From 40CM-2-70-7 sp035631315 (GTDB lineage Bacteria > Gemmatimonadota > Gemmatimonadetes > Gemmatimonadales > GWC2-71-9): DNA of 64,000 nt. The stretch covers positions 99,336 to 163,335 of the forward strand of contig DASQIZ010000116.1 in the NCBI GenBank assembly GCA_035631315.1, written 5' to 3'. Of the stretch, positions 44,146-52,349 are shown one piece after another. A program made the translations under genes and the position numbers. A model generated the notes under the pieces. It was not told the DNA's origin and searched no databases. It saw nothing but the letters and a program-made list of their open reading frames with translations. Position 1 is the first letter of the stretch; each line of letters begins with the position of its first letter.

Positions 44146-44799
44146 ATGCGCGTATTTCCTGACACAACCCTCTTACTGCTGGTCAGCCTCCTGTCAGGTG
44201 GCCCCCACCCTGATCTCTCCGGCCGCTGGCGGATCGACATCGCCAAAAGTGACGACGCCTTCACCATGCTGAAGTTCGACTCGACAGGGGCGTATCGCGC
44301 GCCCGAGAACGCGGGTGGCGGGGGCTATGGGAATGGTCGGCGTTCGGGTGGAGGCGGCTTCGGCGGGCGTGGAATGGGAGGTGGGATGCGACGGCCAGGT
44401 GGCGGGATGGCCCGCGGCGATTCCGCTTCCCCGATGACTGAAGTCCAGCGGCTGGCCTTCCGTCAGGCCCTGCGCATCGCACTGTACCCACCCGCACTGC
44501 TGCAGATCGCTGAGACCGACTCGACCGTGACGTTTGGCGCCGACACGGCACCCTTGGTGCTCTTCGACGGAAAGACCAGGGTGGTGCCGGCCCTCGACTC
44601 GATCGCCGAGGTGACGATTACGGCACGGTGGATCGGGAACGCGTTCCTGGTGAGCCGTCAGGTCGCGGGTGGGGGGAGGGTCAGCGAGGACTACGTGAAG
44701 GCCGCCGACGGCACCCAGCTCACCGTCTTCGTGCACTTCGACGGCGGCCGGGGGCGGTCCCTCGATTTCCGGCGGGTTTACGACGTCGAGAAGAACTAG
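44146..44799 (+). CDS. exported Gly/Arg-rich protein of unknown function
   Basis: A 217-residue protein with a likely signal (MRVFPDTTLLLLVSLLSGGPHP). Residues 24-50 (LSGRWRIDIAKSDDAF) resemble a lipocalin-like or DUF-type first strand. A Gly/Arg-rich low-complexity stretch runs from about 55 to 92 (GGGGYGNGRRSGGGGF and so on). The C-terminal half (about 100-215) has a beta pattern with TEVQRLAFRQALRI and DYVKAADGTQLTVFVHFDGG. I do not recognise the family. A TATGTA lies 4 nt before the ATG. Its stop and the opposite gene's stop share the tetranucleotide CTAG. Confidence 0.6.
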   Translation: MRVFPDTTLLLLVSLLSGGPHPDLSGRWRIDIAKSDDAFTMLKFDSTGAYRAPENAGGGGYGNGRRSGGGGFGGRGMGGGMRRPGGGMARGDSASPMTEVQRLAFRQALRIALYPPALLQIAETDSTVTFGADTAPLVLFDGKTRVVPALDSIAEVTITARWIGNAFLVSRQVAGGGRVSEDYVKAADGTQLTVFVHFDGGRGRSLDFRRVYDVEKN

Positions 44800-45758
44800 G
44801 CCGTCCAGGCCAGGATCCGGTCGATAGCGCTCAGTTCCTCGGCGCTGAACGACCGGCGCGCGAGGGACCCAATCGCGTCATCAATCTGGGAAATCCGGCT
44901 CGCCCCAATCAGCGCCGACGTAACCACGGGTTCGCGAAGTACCCAGGCAAGCGCCAGCTGCGCCAACGTCTGGCCGCGCGCCTTCGCGAGCTCGTTGAGC
45001 TTCCGCGCTTGTTCGACTCGCTTGTCGGTGACTTCGTCGCGCCGCAGGAACCCCGTTTCCTTGGCAGCCCGTGAGTCTGCGGGGATCCCCTGCAAGTAGC
45101 GATCGCTGAGAAGCCCCTGCGCCAACGGGGAGAACGGAATGCATCCGATCCCCTCCTCCTTCAGGGCCTGAAAGAGCCCGTTCTCAGGGCCCCGAACCAG
45201 CATGCTGTACTTGGGCTGATGAATCAGGCAGGGCGTCCCGAGGTCCCGGAGCAGCGCGGCGGCTCGGCGCGTCTGCTCCGGGGTGTACGACGAGATGCCG
45301 GCGTACAGGGCCTTCCCGCTCCGTACGGCCTGGGCCAACGCGCTCATCGTCTCGTCCGGCGGCGTGTCGGGATCAGGGCGATGATGATAGAAGATGTCGA
45401 CGTACTCGAGGCCCATCCGTTTGAGGCTCTGATCGAGACTCGACAGCAGGTACTTCCGCGAACCCCACTCGCCGTACGGCCCGGGCCACATCCGGTATCC
45501 GGCCTTGGTCGAGATGATCATCTCATCGCGGTATGGCGCGAGATCCTCCCGCAGCACCTTCCCGAACGTTTCTTCGGCGGATCCCGGCGGTGGACCGTAA
45601 TTGTTCGCGAGATCGAAGTGTGTGATGCCGCGATCGAACGCGTGAATCAGCATCTCGCGCGCGACCGCGAACTGGTCGACGCCGCCGAAGTTGTGCCACA
45701 GGCCGAGCGCGATGGCGGGCAGCTTGAGCCCTGAGCGTCCGCAGCGCTGGTACGGCAT
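44796..45758 (-). CDS. aldo/keto reductase (YghZ-like)
   Basis: A 320-residue NADPH-dependent reductase of the YghZ (L-glyceraldehyde-3-phosphate reductase) group. The N-terminal MPYQRCGRSGLKLPAIALGLWHNFG is typical of that group and fixes the start at 45758 rather than 11 codons upstream. Catalytic residues visible: Asp and Tyr in HFDLANNYGPPPGSAEE, Lys in STKAGYRMW, His in YHHRPDPDTP. The cofactor-binding end GASRISQIDDAI is present. It likely detoxifies reactive aldehydes. It shares CTAG with the convergent gene. Confidence 0.92.
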   Translation of the reverse strand: MPYQRCGRSGLKLPAIALGLWHNFGGVDQFAVAREMLIHAFDRGITHFDLANNYGPPPGSAEETFGKVLREDLAPYRDEMIISTKAGYRMWPGPYGEWGSRKYLLSSLDQSLKRMGLEYVDIFYHHRPDPDTPPDETMSALAQAVRSGKALYAGISSYTPEQTRRAAALLRDLGTPCLIHQPKYSMLVRGPENGLFQALKEEGIGCIPFSPLAQGLLSDRYLQGIPADSRAAKETGFLRRDEVTDKRVEQARKLNELAKARGQTLAQLALAWVLREPVVTSALIGASRISQIDDAIGSLARRSFSAEELSAIDRILAWTA

Positions 45759-45806
45759 GCTGTCATATCGTGCGTCAGCAGCTCGATGCACCGCTGTCTC
45801 CTCGGA

Positions 45807-46517
45807 TCAGAACGCCGTGGATTGGCCGACTGGGAGAATATGCAGCCGCGTATCGCCGGCGAAGGCCTTCTTGACGTCGTCCTCGGTCGCGAGCGCCGGG
45901 AAGGTCTTGTAGTGCATCGGCACGATGACTTGTGGATGGAAATACTTCTTGATCGCGAGAGCGGCGGTCGCGGGATTCTGAGTATACGGCCCGCCGCCGG
46001 CGTTGAGCAGAATGATGCTGGGGTGATACAGCTCCTCGATCAGCGCCATATCGCCGAAGATCCACGTATCGGCTGTATCGTAGAGTGTCCGTCCGTCCGC
46101 AAACGTGAGGACCACCCCCAAAGGACGGCCTGCGGGCCGGGACGAGTGCATCGCGGGCACGAGATCGATGGTCACATCCCCGACCCTGAAGCTCCCTCCC
46201 ACGTTGCCGCCCTTCACCTGGCCGTCCGGGAGCCCGAGGGAGTGGACGAGATCGTCTTCGCCGATCACGGGCACCCCGCTCGCCAGGGCGATCTCCTTCG
46301 CGTCTCCGACATGGTCGCTGTGCGAATGCGTGACGATGATGGCCGTCGGACGATACCGGCTCAGGTCCTTCAGGGAGTCCGGCGTGGCAGGATTTCCCCT
46401 GATGTACGGATCGATCAGCAGGGTCGTCCCACCGGCACTCGTGACCAAAAACGTGGCATGGCCCAACCACGTCACGTGAATCGGCGCTGCGTTCTTGGGC
46501 GATCCCTGAGCGGGCAT
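45807..46517 (-). CDS. UPF0173 metal-dependent hydrolase
   Basis: A 236-residue metallo-beta-lactamase-fold hydrolase. IHVTWLGHATFLVTSAGG and IIVTHSHSDHVGDA (metal-binding H-x-H-x-D-H) fit UPF0173, with a further His in LVPAMHSS, Asp in LYDTADTWIFGD and His in VIVPMHYKTFPALA. Substrate unknown. GGGAG lies 8 nt before the ATG. It is divergent from the SH3 lipoprotein gene, 44 nt away. Confidence 0.9.
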   Translation of the reverse strand: MPAQGSPKNAAPIHVTWLGHATFLVTSAGGTTLLIDPYIRGNPATPDSLKDLSRYRPTAIIVTHSHSDHVGDAKEIALASGVPVIGEDDLVHSLGLPDGQVKGGNVGGSFRVGDVTIDLVPAMHSSRPAGRPLGVVLTFADGRTLYDTADTWIFGDMALIEELYHPSIILLNAGGGPYTQNPATAALAIKKYFHPQVIVPMHYKTFPALATEDDVKKAFAGDTRLHILPVGQSTAF

Positions 46518-46561
46518 TCGGTACTCCCGGCAGCCTTGAAAAGGGTGATATTTGGGCCCCT

Positions 46562-47290
46562 ATGACGCTACGGAATGCTGGAATCGGATTGGTGTTTTTG
46601 GGAGTGGCCGCGTGTCAGAAACCCGCGACCCAGCCCGACCCCAGAGTCTCCGCCGACACTGTGCAGAAAACACCGGCACGTGATCCTGAACAGGATCGCC
46701 GGATCGCGCAGCTGGAGCTCCAGAACATGGAGCGCGACGCCGAAGTCGAAGCGTTGCAGCAACAGCTCGACGACGCGCGAGCCGAGGTCGTGCGGGCGAT
46801 GGCCAAGGTGTCCACGCTGGCGACGCGCGCCGAGGCCGCATCGAACATGGCCGAGGCCCAGGTAGCGGTGCAGACCCTCAAGAGCAACGCCGGAACGGCG
46901 CCGCTGCCGGAGCTGGCGTCCGCGAATCAGATGCTGCATCAAGCGTCGACGGAGTTCGATAAGGGAAACTTCGGTGGCGTCGTGTACCTGTCGAATCAGG
47001 CGAAGAACTTCGCGTCAGAAGGGCAGACCCGACTGTCGAGCGTGGACCGTTCGACCCTCCGCGCGGGTGAGGTGCCGTTTGCGATTCCCCTCTCCCTGCA
47101 CACCACCGGACACGCGAACATCCGCTCGGGCCCCGGCACGACGTTCAAGGTGGCCTACACCCTGGAAGCGGGCGCTGACGTTACCGCGTATTCATATGCG
47201 GACGAGTGGGTTCGGATCACCGACGAGGGGAGCAGGTCGGGCTGGATTCACCGGACCTTGATCAGCCGTCGCGCCGCCGGCGCGCGTTAG
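46562..47290 (+). CDS. lipoprotein with coiled coil and SH3 domain
   Basis: A 242-residue lipoprotein with lipobox LGVAAC. Residues about 50-100 form a coiled coil (RRIAQLELQNMERDAEVEALQQQLDDAR), 105-165 are a helical region that resembles a TPR-like repeat (ASANQMLHQASTEFDKGNFGGVVYLSNQA), and 175-238 form a bacterial SH3 domain (ANIRSGPGTTFKVAYTLEAGADV, WVRITDEGSRSGWIHRTLI). SH3b domains bind cell wall. It probably sits in the periplasm. Its 3' end overlaps the convergent cyclase gene by 29 bp. Confidence 0.82.
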   Translation: MTLRNAGIGLVFLGVAACQKPATQPDPRVSADTVQKTPARDPEQDRRIAQLELQNMERDAEVEALQQQLDDARAEVVRAMAKVSTLATRAEAASNMAEAQVAVQTLKSNAGTAPLPELASANQMLHQASTEFDKGNFGGVVYLSNQAKNFASEGQTRLSSVDRSTLRAGEVPFAIPLSLHTTGHANIRSGPGTTFKVAYTLEAGADVTAYSYADEWVRITDEGSRSGWIHRTLISRRAAGAR

Positions 47291-48869
47291 CCCCCGACCC
47301 CCGAGTCGGCTTCGGCGACACCGCCGAGCGGACCACCCGGTCCCGGCCATCGGCTTTCGCGCGGTAAAGCGCGGCATCCGCCGCCGCAATCACTGACTGC
47401 GTCGTGTCCCCGTTCTTGGGGAACTCCGCCACTCCCACGCTCACCGTCACCGGATCTCCGCCACCGTTCGCGCCGGTGGCCTTCAGCCGTGTGCGGAGGC
47501 GCTCCGCGACTTCCGCAGCCCCATCCATGGCCGTCTGGGGAAGCAACACCAGGAACTCCTCGCCGCCGTAACGCGCCGCACAGTCCACCTGCCGGGTCAC
47601 TTCCTTGAGAATGCCGGCGACCCGGGTGAGCACCTCGTCGCCCGCCTGATGCCCGTGGGTGTCGTTGTATTTCTTGAAGTGATCGACGTCCACCATCAGT
47701 ACCGAAAACGGTCCCGCCCCGCGTTCCGACCGCTCGGCCTCGACATCGAGTGTCTCCATCAACCGACGCCGGTTGTACAAACCGGTGAGACCGTCGGTGA
47801 CCGACAGCTTTTGCAGCGCGTCCCGCCCCTCGCGGATCCGGCCCACCATGTGATTGAAGACTTCGGTGAGTCTCCCCACTTCACCGCCACCCACCACCGG
47901 CAGGTCGACGGTGAGGTTTCCTTGTGCGACGGTCGCCGCGCCTTCGGACAGCCGGTCCAGCGGGTGGACGATGAGCAGCCCGAGCGCGTACGCCATCAAG
48001 CCGACGCTGAGGAAGATGATGGCCACCACCACGGTGGTGACGTTCCGCAGATGCTCGATCTGCCGGAACGCCGCCGTCGAAGGCACCTCGGCGATCGCGG
48101 CCCAATGCAGGCGATCGACGGGTTCCATCGTGCCGAGGACGCTTTTCTTGCCGAAGCTGGTGTACTCGAGCGCCTGTCCGGAGCGCGCCGTCAGGTTCTG
48201 GATAGTCGCGTCGGAGAGCCGGGCCGTGAGGGCTGAATCGGCGGCTGGTCCCTTTCCGGCGACCAGGAGACCGGCACCCGTCGTGACGTAGAACCGGCCC
48301 GAGTCCTTCGGGACGAAGCGCGACAGGTTGTCGGCGAGACCCTTGAGATCGACGATGGCCGCGAGGCTGGCGTTGGCGCGGCCCGCGGGCGTCTGAATCG
48401 GGACCGCCAGCACCATCTGGATGTGCCCTGAGGGAGTTCGGAACGGCTCGCCGATCACCGCTCCGCTGTTCCGGAGCATCGAACCCCAGTCATCGGGAAG
48501 CGGGATGGACTTCGTGCCCCGCGACGAAATGGCGATGGCGTGGCCCTGGGGATCCAGGGCGGCGAGCGCCTCATAATCCGAGAAGTGCGCGCGGACCGAC
48601 TGCAGATAGTCGGTGCGTTTGGCCTCGCTCCCGCCGCGCGTCCCCACGAGGATCTCGGAGCCGGCGAAGACCCGGAGATCGAGCAGGTGCGACTTGAGCC
48701 AGATCTCCACGTCCCGCGCGCCCGGCCCCGAGAGCGTCGCGAGCTCCTGCGCGATCTTGTCCCGTACCACCCGCTTGTTCTGGACGTACGACGAATACGC
48801 GATGCCGAAGGACGGCACCAGCGTCGCCACGATGCCGAACACCAGCAGCTTGCGCTGAATGCTCTCCAA
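47262..48869 (-). CDS. cache-HAMP-GGDEF diguanylate cyclase
   Basis: A 535-residue cyclase. A helix at about 8-26, a periplasmic dCache-like sensor to about 275, a second helix (about 283-303), HAMP (to about 357), then GGDEF: VTDGLTGLYNRRRLMETL, LMVDVDHFKKYND and active site RYGGEEF. An I-site RQVD lies five residues upstream of GGEEF, suggesting product inhibition. The start is TTG at 48869; no ATG or GTG occurs upstream in frame before the first helix. A strong hairpin (48875-48895) lies just before it. Confidence 0.9.
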   Translation of the reverse strand: MESIQRKLLVFGIVATLVPSFGIAYSSYVQNKRVVRDKIAQELATLSGPGARDVEIWLKSHLLDLRVFAGSEILVGTRGGSEAKRTDYLQSVRAHFSDYEALAALDPQGHAIAISSRGTKSIPLPDDWGSMLRNSGAVIGEPFRTPSGHIQMVLAVPIQTPAGRANASLAAIVDLKGLADNLSRFVPKDSGRFYVTTGAGLLVAGKGPAADSALTARLSDATIQNLTARSGQALEYTSFGKKSVLGTMEPVDRLHWAAIAEVPSTAAFRQIEHLRNVTTVVVAIIFLSVGLMAYALGLLIVHPLDRLSEGAATVAQGNLTVDLPVVGGGEVGRLTEVFNHMVGRIREGRDALQKLSVTDGLTGLYNRRRLMETLDVEAERSERGAGPFSVLMVDVDHFKKYNDTHGHQAGDEVLTRVAGILKEVTRQVDCAARYGGEEFLVLLPQTAMDGAAEVAERLRTRLKATGANGGGDPVTVSVGVAEFPKNGDTTQSVIAAADAALYRAKADGRDRVVRSAVSPKPTRGSGANARRRRDG

Positions 48870-48874
48870 ACCGA

Positions 48875-48895
48875 CCGCCCGAAGGATTCGGGCGG
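48875..48895 (-). repeat. 9-bp inverted repeat directly before the TTG-started cyclase gene
   Basis: CCGCCCGAA, loop GGA, TTCGGGCGG on the plus strand; the hairpin ends 5 nt before the TTG start on the minus strand. It could terminate the upstream multicopper oxidase transcript or hold down cyclase translation. There is no T-run. Confidence 0.5.
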
Positions 48896-48997
48896 CGAAC
48901 TGTTCCCAGGATCTCAGTGAAAGGCTCCGGACGGGACCCTAACAAGATTGGGCAAAGCGCCGGGGACGCAAGCCGGGCCGCCCGGAGCCCATCCTGC

Positions 48998-50104
48998 CTA
49001 CTCAATCACGCGGTAGCGCACCCCCATGCCGTCCGTGAAGTGGAAGCTGACGTGACAATGGAAGAGCCAGGTTCCCACATTGTCCGGCACCATATCGGCA
49101 ACACTCATCTGCATCATCGCAATCTGAATAACGTCGGTGCGCGTGCCGTTCAACAGGACCGTGTTTCCGTGCCAATGCGGAGCGTGGAAGTCGAAGTCGT
49201 TCGTGGACCCGAAGACATACCACCGCACCCGCTCCCCGCGCTTCACCGTCAGGTCCGCCAGCGGCAGGGAGCCGTGGGTGAACCCGTTGATCGTGAATTG
49301 GACGAAGTACGGGTACCCGTCCTGCCGGCCCGGCTCACTGCGCGGGATCGCATGCCTCCCCAGGGGCGGGATGTTCTGCGCCGCGAACCAGCTCGCATTC
49401 TCCTCCACCTGAGCGAACGCCGTCACGATCTCGCGATCGACATCCACCGGGGTCCCGTCGGCCCGGGCCCGATCGCGCGCGGTAACGATCATCGGCCCGA
49501 TCAGTCCGCTGTTGATGTCCCGGACCTCATCGGTGTGTGAGTGATACATCCAGAGCACCGAGCTTCCATCATTCGGTCCCGGCCCCGTGCGCGCCGGTAC
49601 CGGCCAGAGGTAGACATGGGTGCCGCCCTGGGGCACGCCGTCGTCGGTCGTGTCCGCGCCCGAGGTACCGTCGACATAGGGAGCGCCCTCGGAACTCTTC
49701 GTATAGAAAACGCCGTGCGGGTGCACCGAAAACCGCCCCGGGGCATTGTTCCGGAAGACCACGCGTATGGTATCCCCCACCACCGCGCGGATCAGCGGTC
49801 CCAGGAATCCCAGGTGGCGCCACTCGGGTGGCCGGGGCTTGAGCGTTCGGAAGGTGCTGTCCGTGTACTCCCGGTAGAGGATCTTGAGGTACTGCGTGGA
49901 CATGGGCCTTGGGGCACTGTCCGGAAAGAACGCCGTGTCCTGATACGGATGACCCGAGAGCTGGTCGATGCCACCGGGCACGTAATCCCAGCGCACCGTG
50001 TCGGCGGCGATGTAGTAGGTGCGGGTCATGGGCTTCGGCGGCGGGGTGCGCGTGGGACCATACCCCAGGCCGGCGAGCGACAGCAACAGGGCGGCAGGGT
50101 GCAT
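48998..50104 (-). CDS. two-domain multicopper oxidase, ceruloplasmin-like
   Basis: A 368-residue exported oxidase (signal MHPAALLLSLAGLGYG). Two cupredoxin domains: the first has RTYYIAADTVRWDYVPGG, WRHLGFLGPLIRAVVGDT, FSVHPHGVFY and WMYHSHTDEVRDINSGLIGP; the second has FHAPHWHGNTV and the type 1 copper motif HCHVSFHFTDGM (H349-C350-H351, H355, M360). Domain 1 has HSH where a type 1 site would have HCH, so the type 1 copper is probably only in domain 2. The domain-1 wording (YYIAA..WDY, GFLGP, SGLIGP) is strikingly like ceruloplasmin and hephaestin. Substrate could be Fe(II), Cu(I) or nitrite-type ligands. GGAGA lies 6-7 nt before the ATG; a longer open frame upstream lacks a signal. Confidence 0.85.
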   Translation of the reverse strand: MHPAALLLSLAGLGYGPTRTPPPKPMTRTYYIAADTVRWDYVPGGIDQLSGHPYQDTAFFPDSAPRPMSTQYLKILYREYTDSTFRTLKPRPPEWRHLGFLGPLIRAVVGDTIRVVFRNNAPGRFSVHPHGVFYTKSSEGAPYVDGTSGADTTDDGVPQGGTHVYLWPVPARTGPGPNDGSSVLWMYHSHTDEVRDINSGLIGPMIVTARDRARADGTPVDVDREIVTAFAQVEENASWFAAQNIPPLGRHAIPRSEPGRQDGYPYFVQFTINGFTHGSLPLADLTVKRGERVRWYVFGSTNDFDFHAPHWHGNTVLLNGTRTDVIQIAMMQMSVADMVPDNVGTWLFHCHVSFHFTDGMGVRYRVIE

Positions 50105-50228
50105 TCGAGATCTCCGGACGGGTGGCGAGTTGCCGCACTCCACGGAGCGCGGTAGGCTATCCCCCACATGGTGCCCGTCCGCCGTCACCGTGCCGTCACC
50201 ACCGCCCGCACCCCAAGGAGTCGACCGG

Positions 50229-52349
50229 ATGATCCACCTGCGAACGCTTGGCGCGATCGAGCTCACGGACGCGAACGGGAAGGCGCTGGACGGGGTGACG
50301 ACCCAGTCCAAGCGGTTCGCCATCCTGGTCTACCTCGCGCTCGCCCTGCCCCGTGGATGGCATCGCCGCGACACCCTCCTCGCGCTGTTCTGGCCGGAGC
50401 TGGATCAGTCCCGCGCGCGGCATGCCCTGCGACAGGCGCTGCATTTCCTCAAGAAACACCTCGGCGAGGACATCATCGCGACACGGGGCTCGGAGGACGT
50501 CGCGGCGGGACCGGCCCTCTGGTGCGATGCAACGGAGTTCGAGGACCGGGCGCCCGGACCGCAGACTCACGCCCTCTACCGGGGCGAGCTCTTGCCCGGA
50601 TTCTTCGTGCGGGACGCTGCGCCCGAGTGGGATCAGTGGGTCGACGTGCGGCGCGATACACTGCGGACCCGTGCCGATAAACTCGGTGCGCGACTGGGCC
50701 ATCTCGAGGACGTGCCGCCCATCGTCGCCTCACCTCCTCCGGCCACCAGGCGCTGGGGCCGGCCCGCGTTCGCGGCCGCCGCGGCACTCGCCGCCGTAGT
50801 CGCCGGCACATGGATGGCGCCCCGCCGCGCCCAGGCACGCTCCACCCTGGCGGACTCGCTCTATCGCCGGGGACTGGTGACGCTCGAGACCCGGGGGGAC
50901 AACCGCGCCGCACTCAGCTGGTTTGAAGCGGCCCTGCAGGCGTCGCCGCGCTTTCCCCTCGCCGCGTACTACGCCGGCGTAAGTGCCGACCCGATCGATG
51001 GGGAGACCGCGCAGAAGTGGTTCGCCCGGGCTCAGCAATTGCTCCCGAATGCGACGGAGCACGACCGGCTCATCATCGAGACGGCGATCGCGTTTCGACG
51101 CGACGCTCCGGAGGCGCTGGCGATCGCGGAGTCACTCGGCACGCGGTACGCCGCCGATCCCCTCGCCCACCACATGTTCGGGTCCACGCTCCTCTGGTCG
51201 GGCGATTTCGCCGCCGCCCTAAGGGAATTTCGGGCCGAACAGGCCCTGACGCCCGAGTCGCGCGACGCGCAGGACGGAATCGCCGTCACGCTCCAATTCC
51301 TGGACTCCTTGCCCGCCGCGGAGCGCGCCGCCCGCGCCGAGATCCGGATTGCGCCTCAGTCGAGCGCATCGTGGGTTTCCCTTTCCATGGTCCAGGCCGC
51401 CGAGGGGCATATCCGGGCCTCCAGGATCTCGGGCCGACGCGCCGCCGAGCTCGCCCCTGGGCCGGCGAACGACCCCCTCAGCGCGGCGGATCTCGAGATC
51501 CGGGACGGGGACTTCGCCACCGCGGACCGGATGCTCCGGGACGCCATCTCGTACGCCACGAGCGCCGGTCGTGAGCAGGCGCGCTGGCTCCTCGTCATCA
51601 GCCTCCGGAACCAGGGGCGGCTCCAGGAAGCCCTGCGGTATGCCCGTGACTATCGCCGAGCCAACGAGGACTCCCTGGGACTCGGCGCCGTGCCGGTCGC
51701 GCAGGTCTTGTTCGAGACGGGCAGGACCGACGAGGCGGGCGCCCTCTTCGACTCGATCGCGGCGCCGCACTCCGGTTCCCGGGCGCTCGCTTCCGGAGTG
51801 GAGGCGCGGCAGGAATCGTGGGCGCTCGCGCATGCCGCCGAAGCCTGGGCGGCGCGAGGGGATACCGCCCGGGTGAAGGCATACGCCGATACCATCGAGG
51901 GGTTGGCTGCCCGGAGTCTGTATGGCCGTGACCGTCACCTTCCCGCTCATCTCCGGGCCCTGCTCTGGATGGCGCGTGGGAACTCCGACTCCGCGGTCAC
52001 CTCACTGGAGGCGGCTGTGTTCTCGCTCAGCATCGGATATACCAGGACCAACCTGGAGCTGGGGCGGAGGCTGTTGGACGCGGGGCATGCGCGCGAGGCC
52101 GCGGCCGTCGCGACCGCGGGGCTGGCCGAGGCGGTTGACGGGTCAGCGTACTATGCGACGCGCACGGAGCTGCATGAGCTCGCCGCCCGGGCGTTCGACG
52201 CGGCCGGAGAGAGGGACAGCGCCGCGACGCATTATGCGTCCGTGGTCAGAGCGTGGAGCCAGTCCGATCCCATGTTTGCGCCGCGTCTCGCCTTCGCCCG
52301 CCAGCGACTCGTCGCCCTCAACGCCCGGGAGCCTCGTGGCCTCGATTGA
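50229..52349 (+). CDS. membrane-anchored BTAD/SARP-like regulator with TPR domain
   Basis: A 706-residue one-component regulator. Residues 1-95 form an OmpR-type winged helix with BTAD-like beginning (MIHLRTLGAIELTDANGKAL, RRDTLLALFWPELDQSRARHALRQALHFLKKHL), 95-165 a short BTAD-like helical part (LYRGELLPGFFV, PEWDQWVDVRRDTLR), a transmembrane helix at about 180-198, and then TPR-like helices on the far side of the membrane (ALSWFEAALQASPRFPLA and later repeats) to the end. AAGGAG lies 8 nt before the ATG. It is divergent from the multicopper oxidase gene, which is a natural candidate target. It overlaps the next gene by 14 nt. Confidence 0.82.
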   Translation: MIHLRTLGAIELTDANGKALDGVTTQSKRFAILVYLALALPRGWHRRDTLLALFWPELDQSRARHALRQALHFLKKHLGEDIIATRGSEDVAAGPALWCDATEFEDRAPGPQTHALYRGELLPGFFVRDAAPEWDQWVDVRRDTLRTRADKLGARLGHLEDVPPIVASPPPATRRWGRPAFAAAAALAAVVAGTWMAPRRAQARSTLADSLYRRGLVTLETRGDNRAALSWFEAALQASPRFPLAAYYAGVSADPIDGETAQKWFARAQQLLPNATEHDRLIIETAIAFRRDAPEALAIAESLGTRYAADPLAHHMFGSTLLWSGDFAAALREFRAEQALTPESRDAQDGIAVTLQFLDSLPAAERAARAEIRIAPQSSASWVSLSMVQAAEGHIRASRISGRRAAELAPGPANDPLSAADLEIRDGDFATADRMLRDAISYATSAGREQARWLLVISLRNQGRLQEALRYARDYRRANEDSLGLGAVPVAQVLFETGRTDEAGALFDSIAAPHSGSRALASGVEARQESWALAHAAEAWAARGDTARVKAYADTIEGLAARSLYGRDRHLPAHLRALLWMARGNSDSAVTSLEAAVFSLSIGYTRTNLELGRRLLDAGHAREAAAVATAGLAEAVDGSAYYATRTELHELAARAFDAAGERDSAATHYASVVRAWSQSDPMFAPRLAFARQRLVALNAREPRGLD

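Noticed and set aside
46547..46561. GATATTTG before the SH3 lipoprotein gene as another leaderless promoter
   Set aside because: It lacks the initial T of TAnnnT and was left out of the set, though the position would fit.
50168..50228. ATG at 50168 after a TAGGCT hexamer as start of the BTAD regulator
   Set aside because: It opens a different frame. The ATG at 50229 has AAGGAG 8 nt upstream and begins the winged-helix domain.
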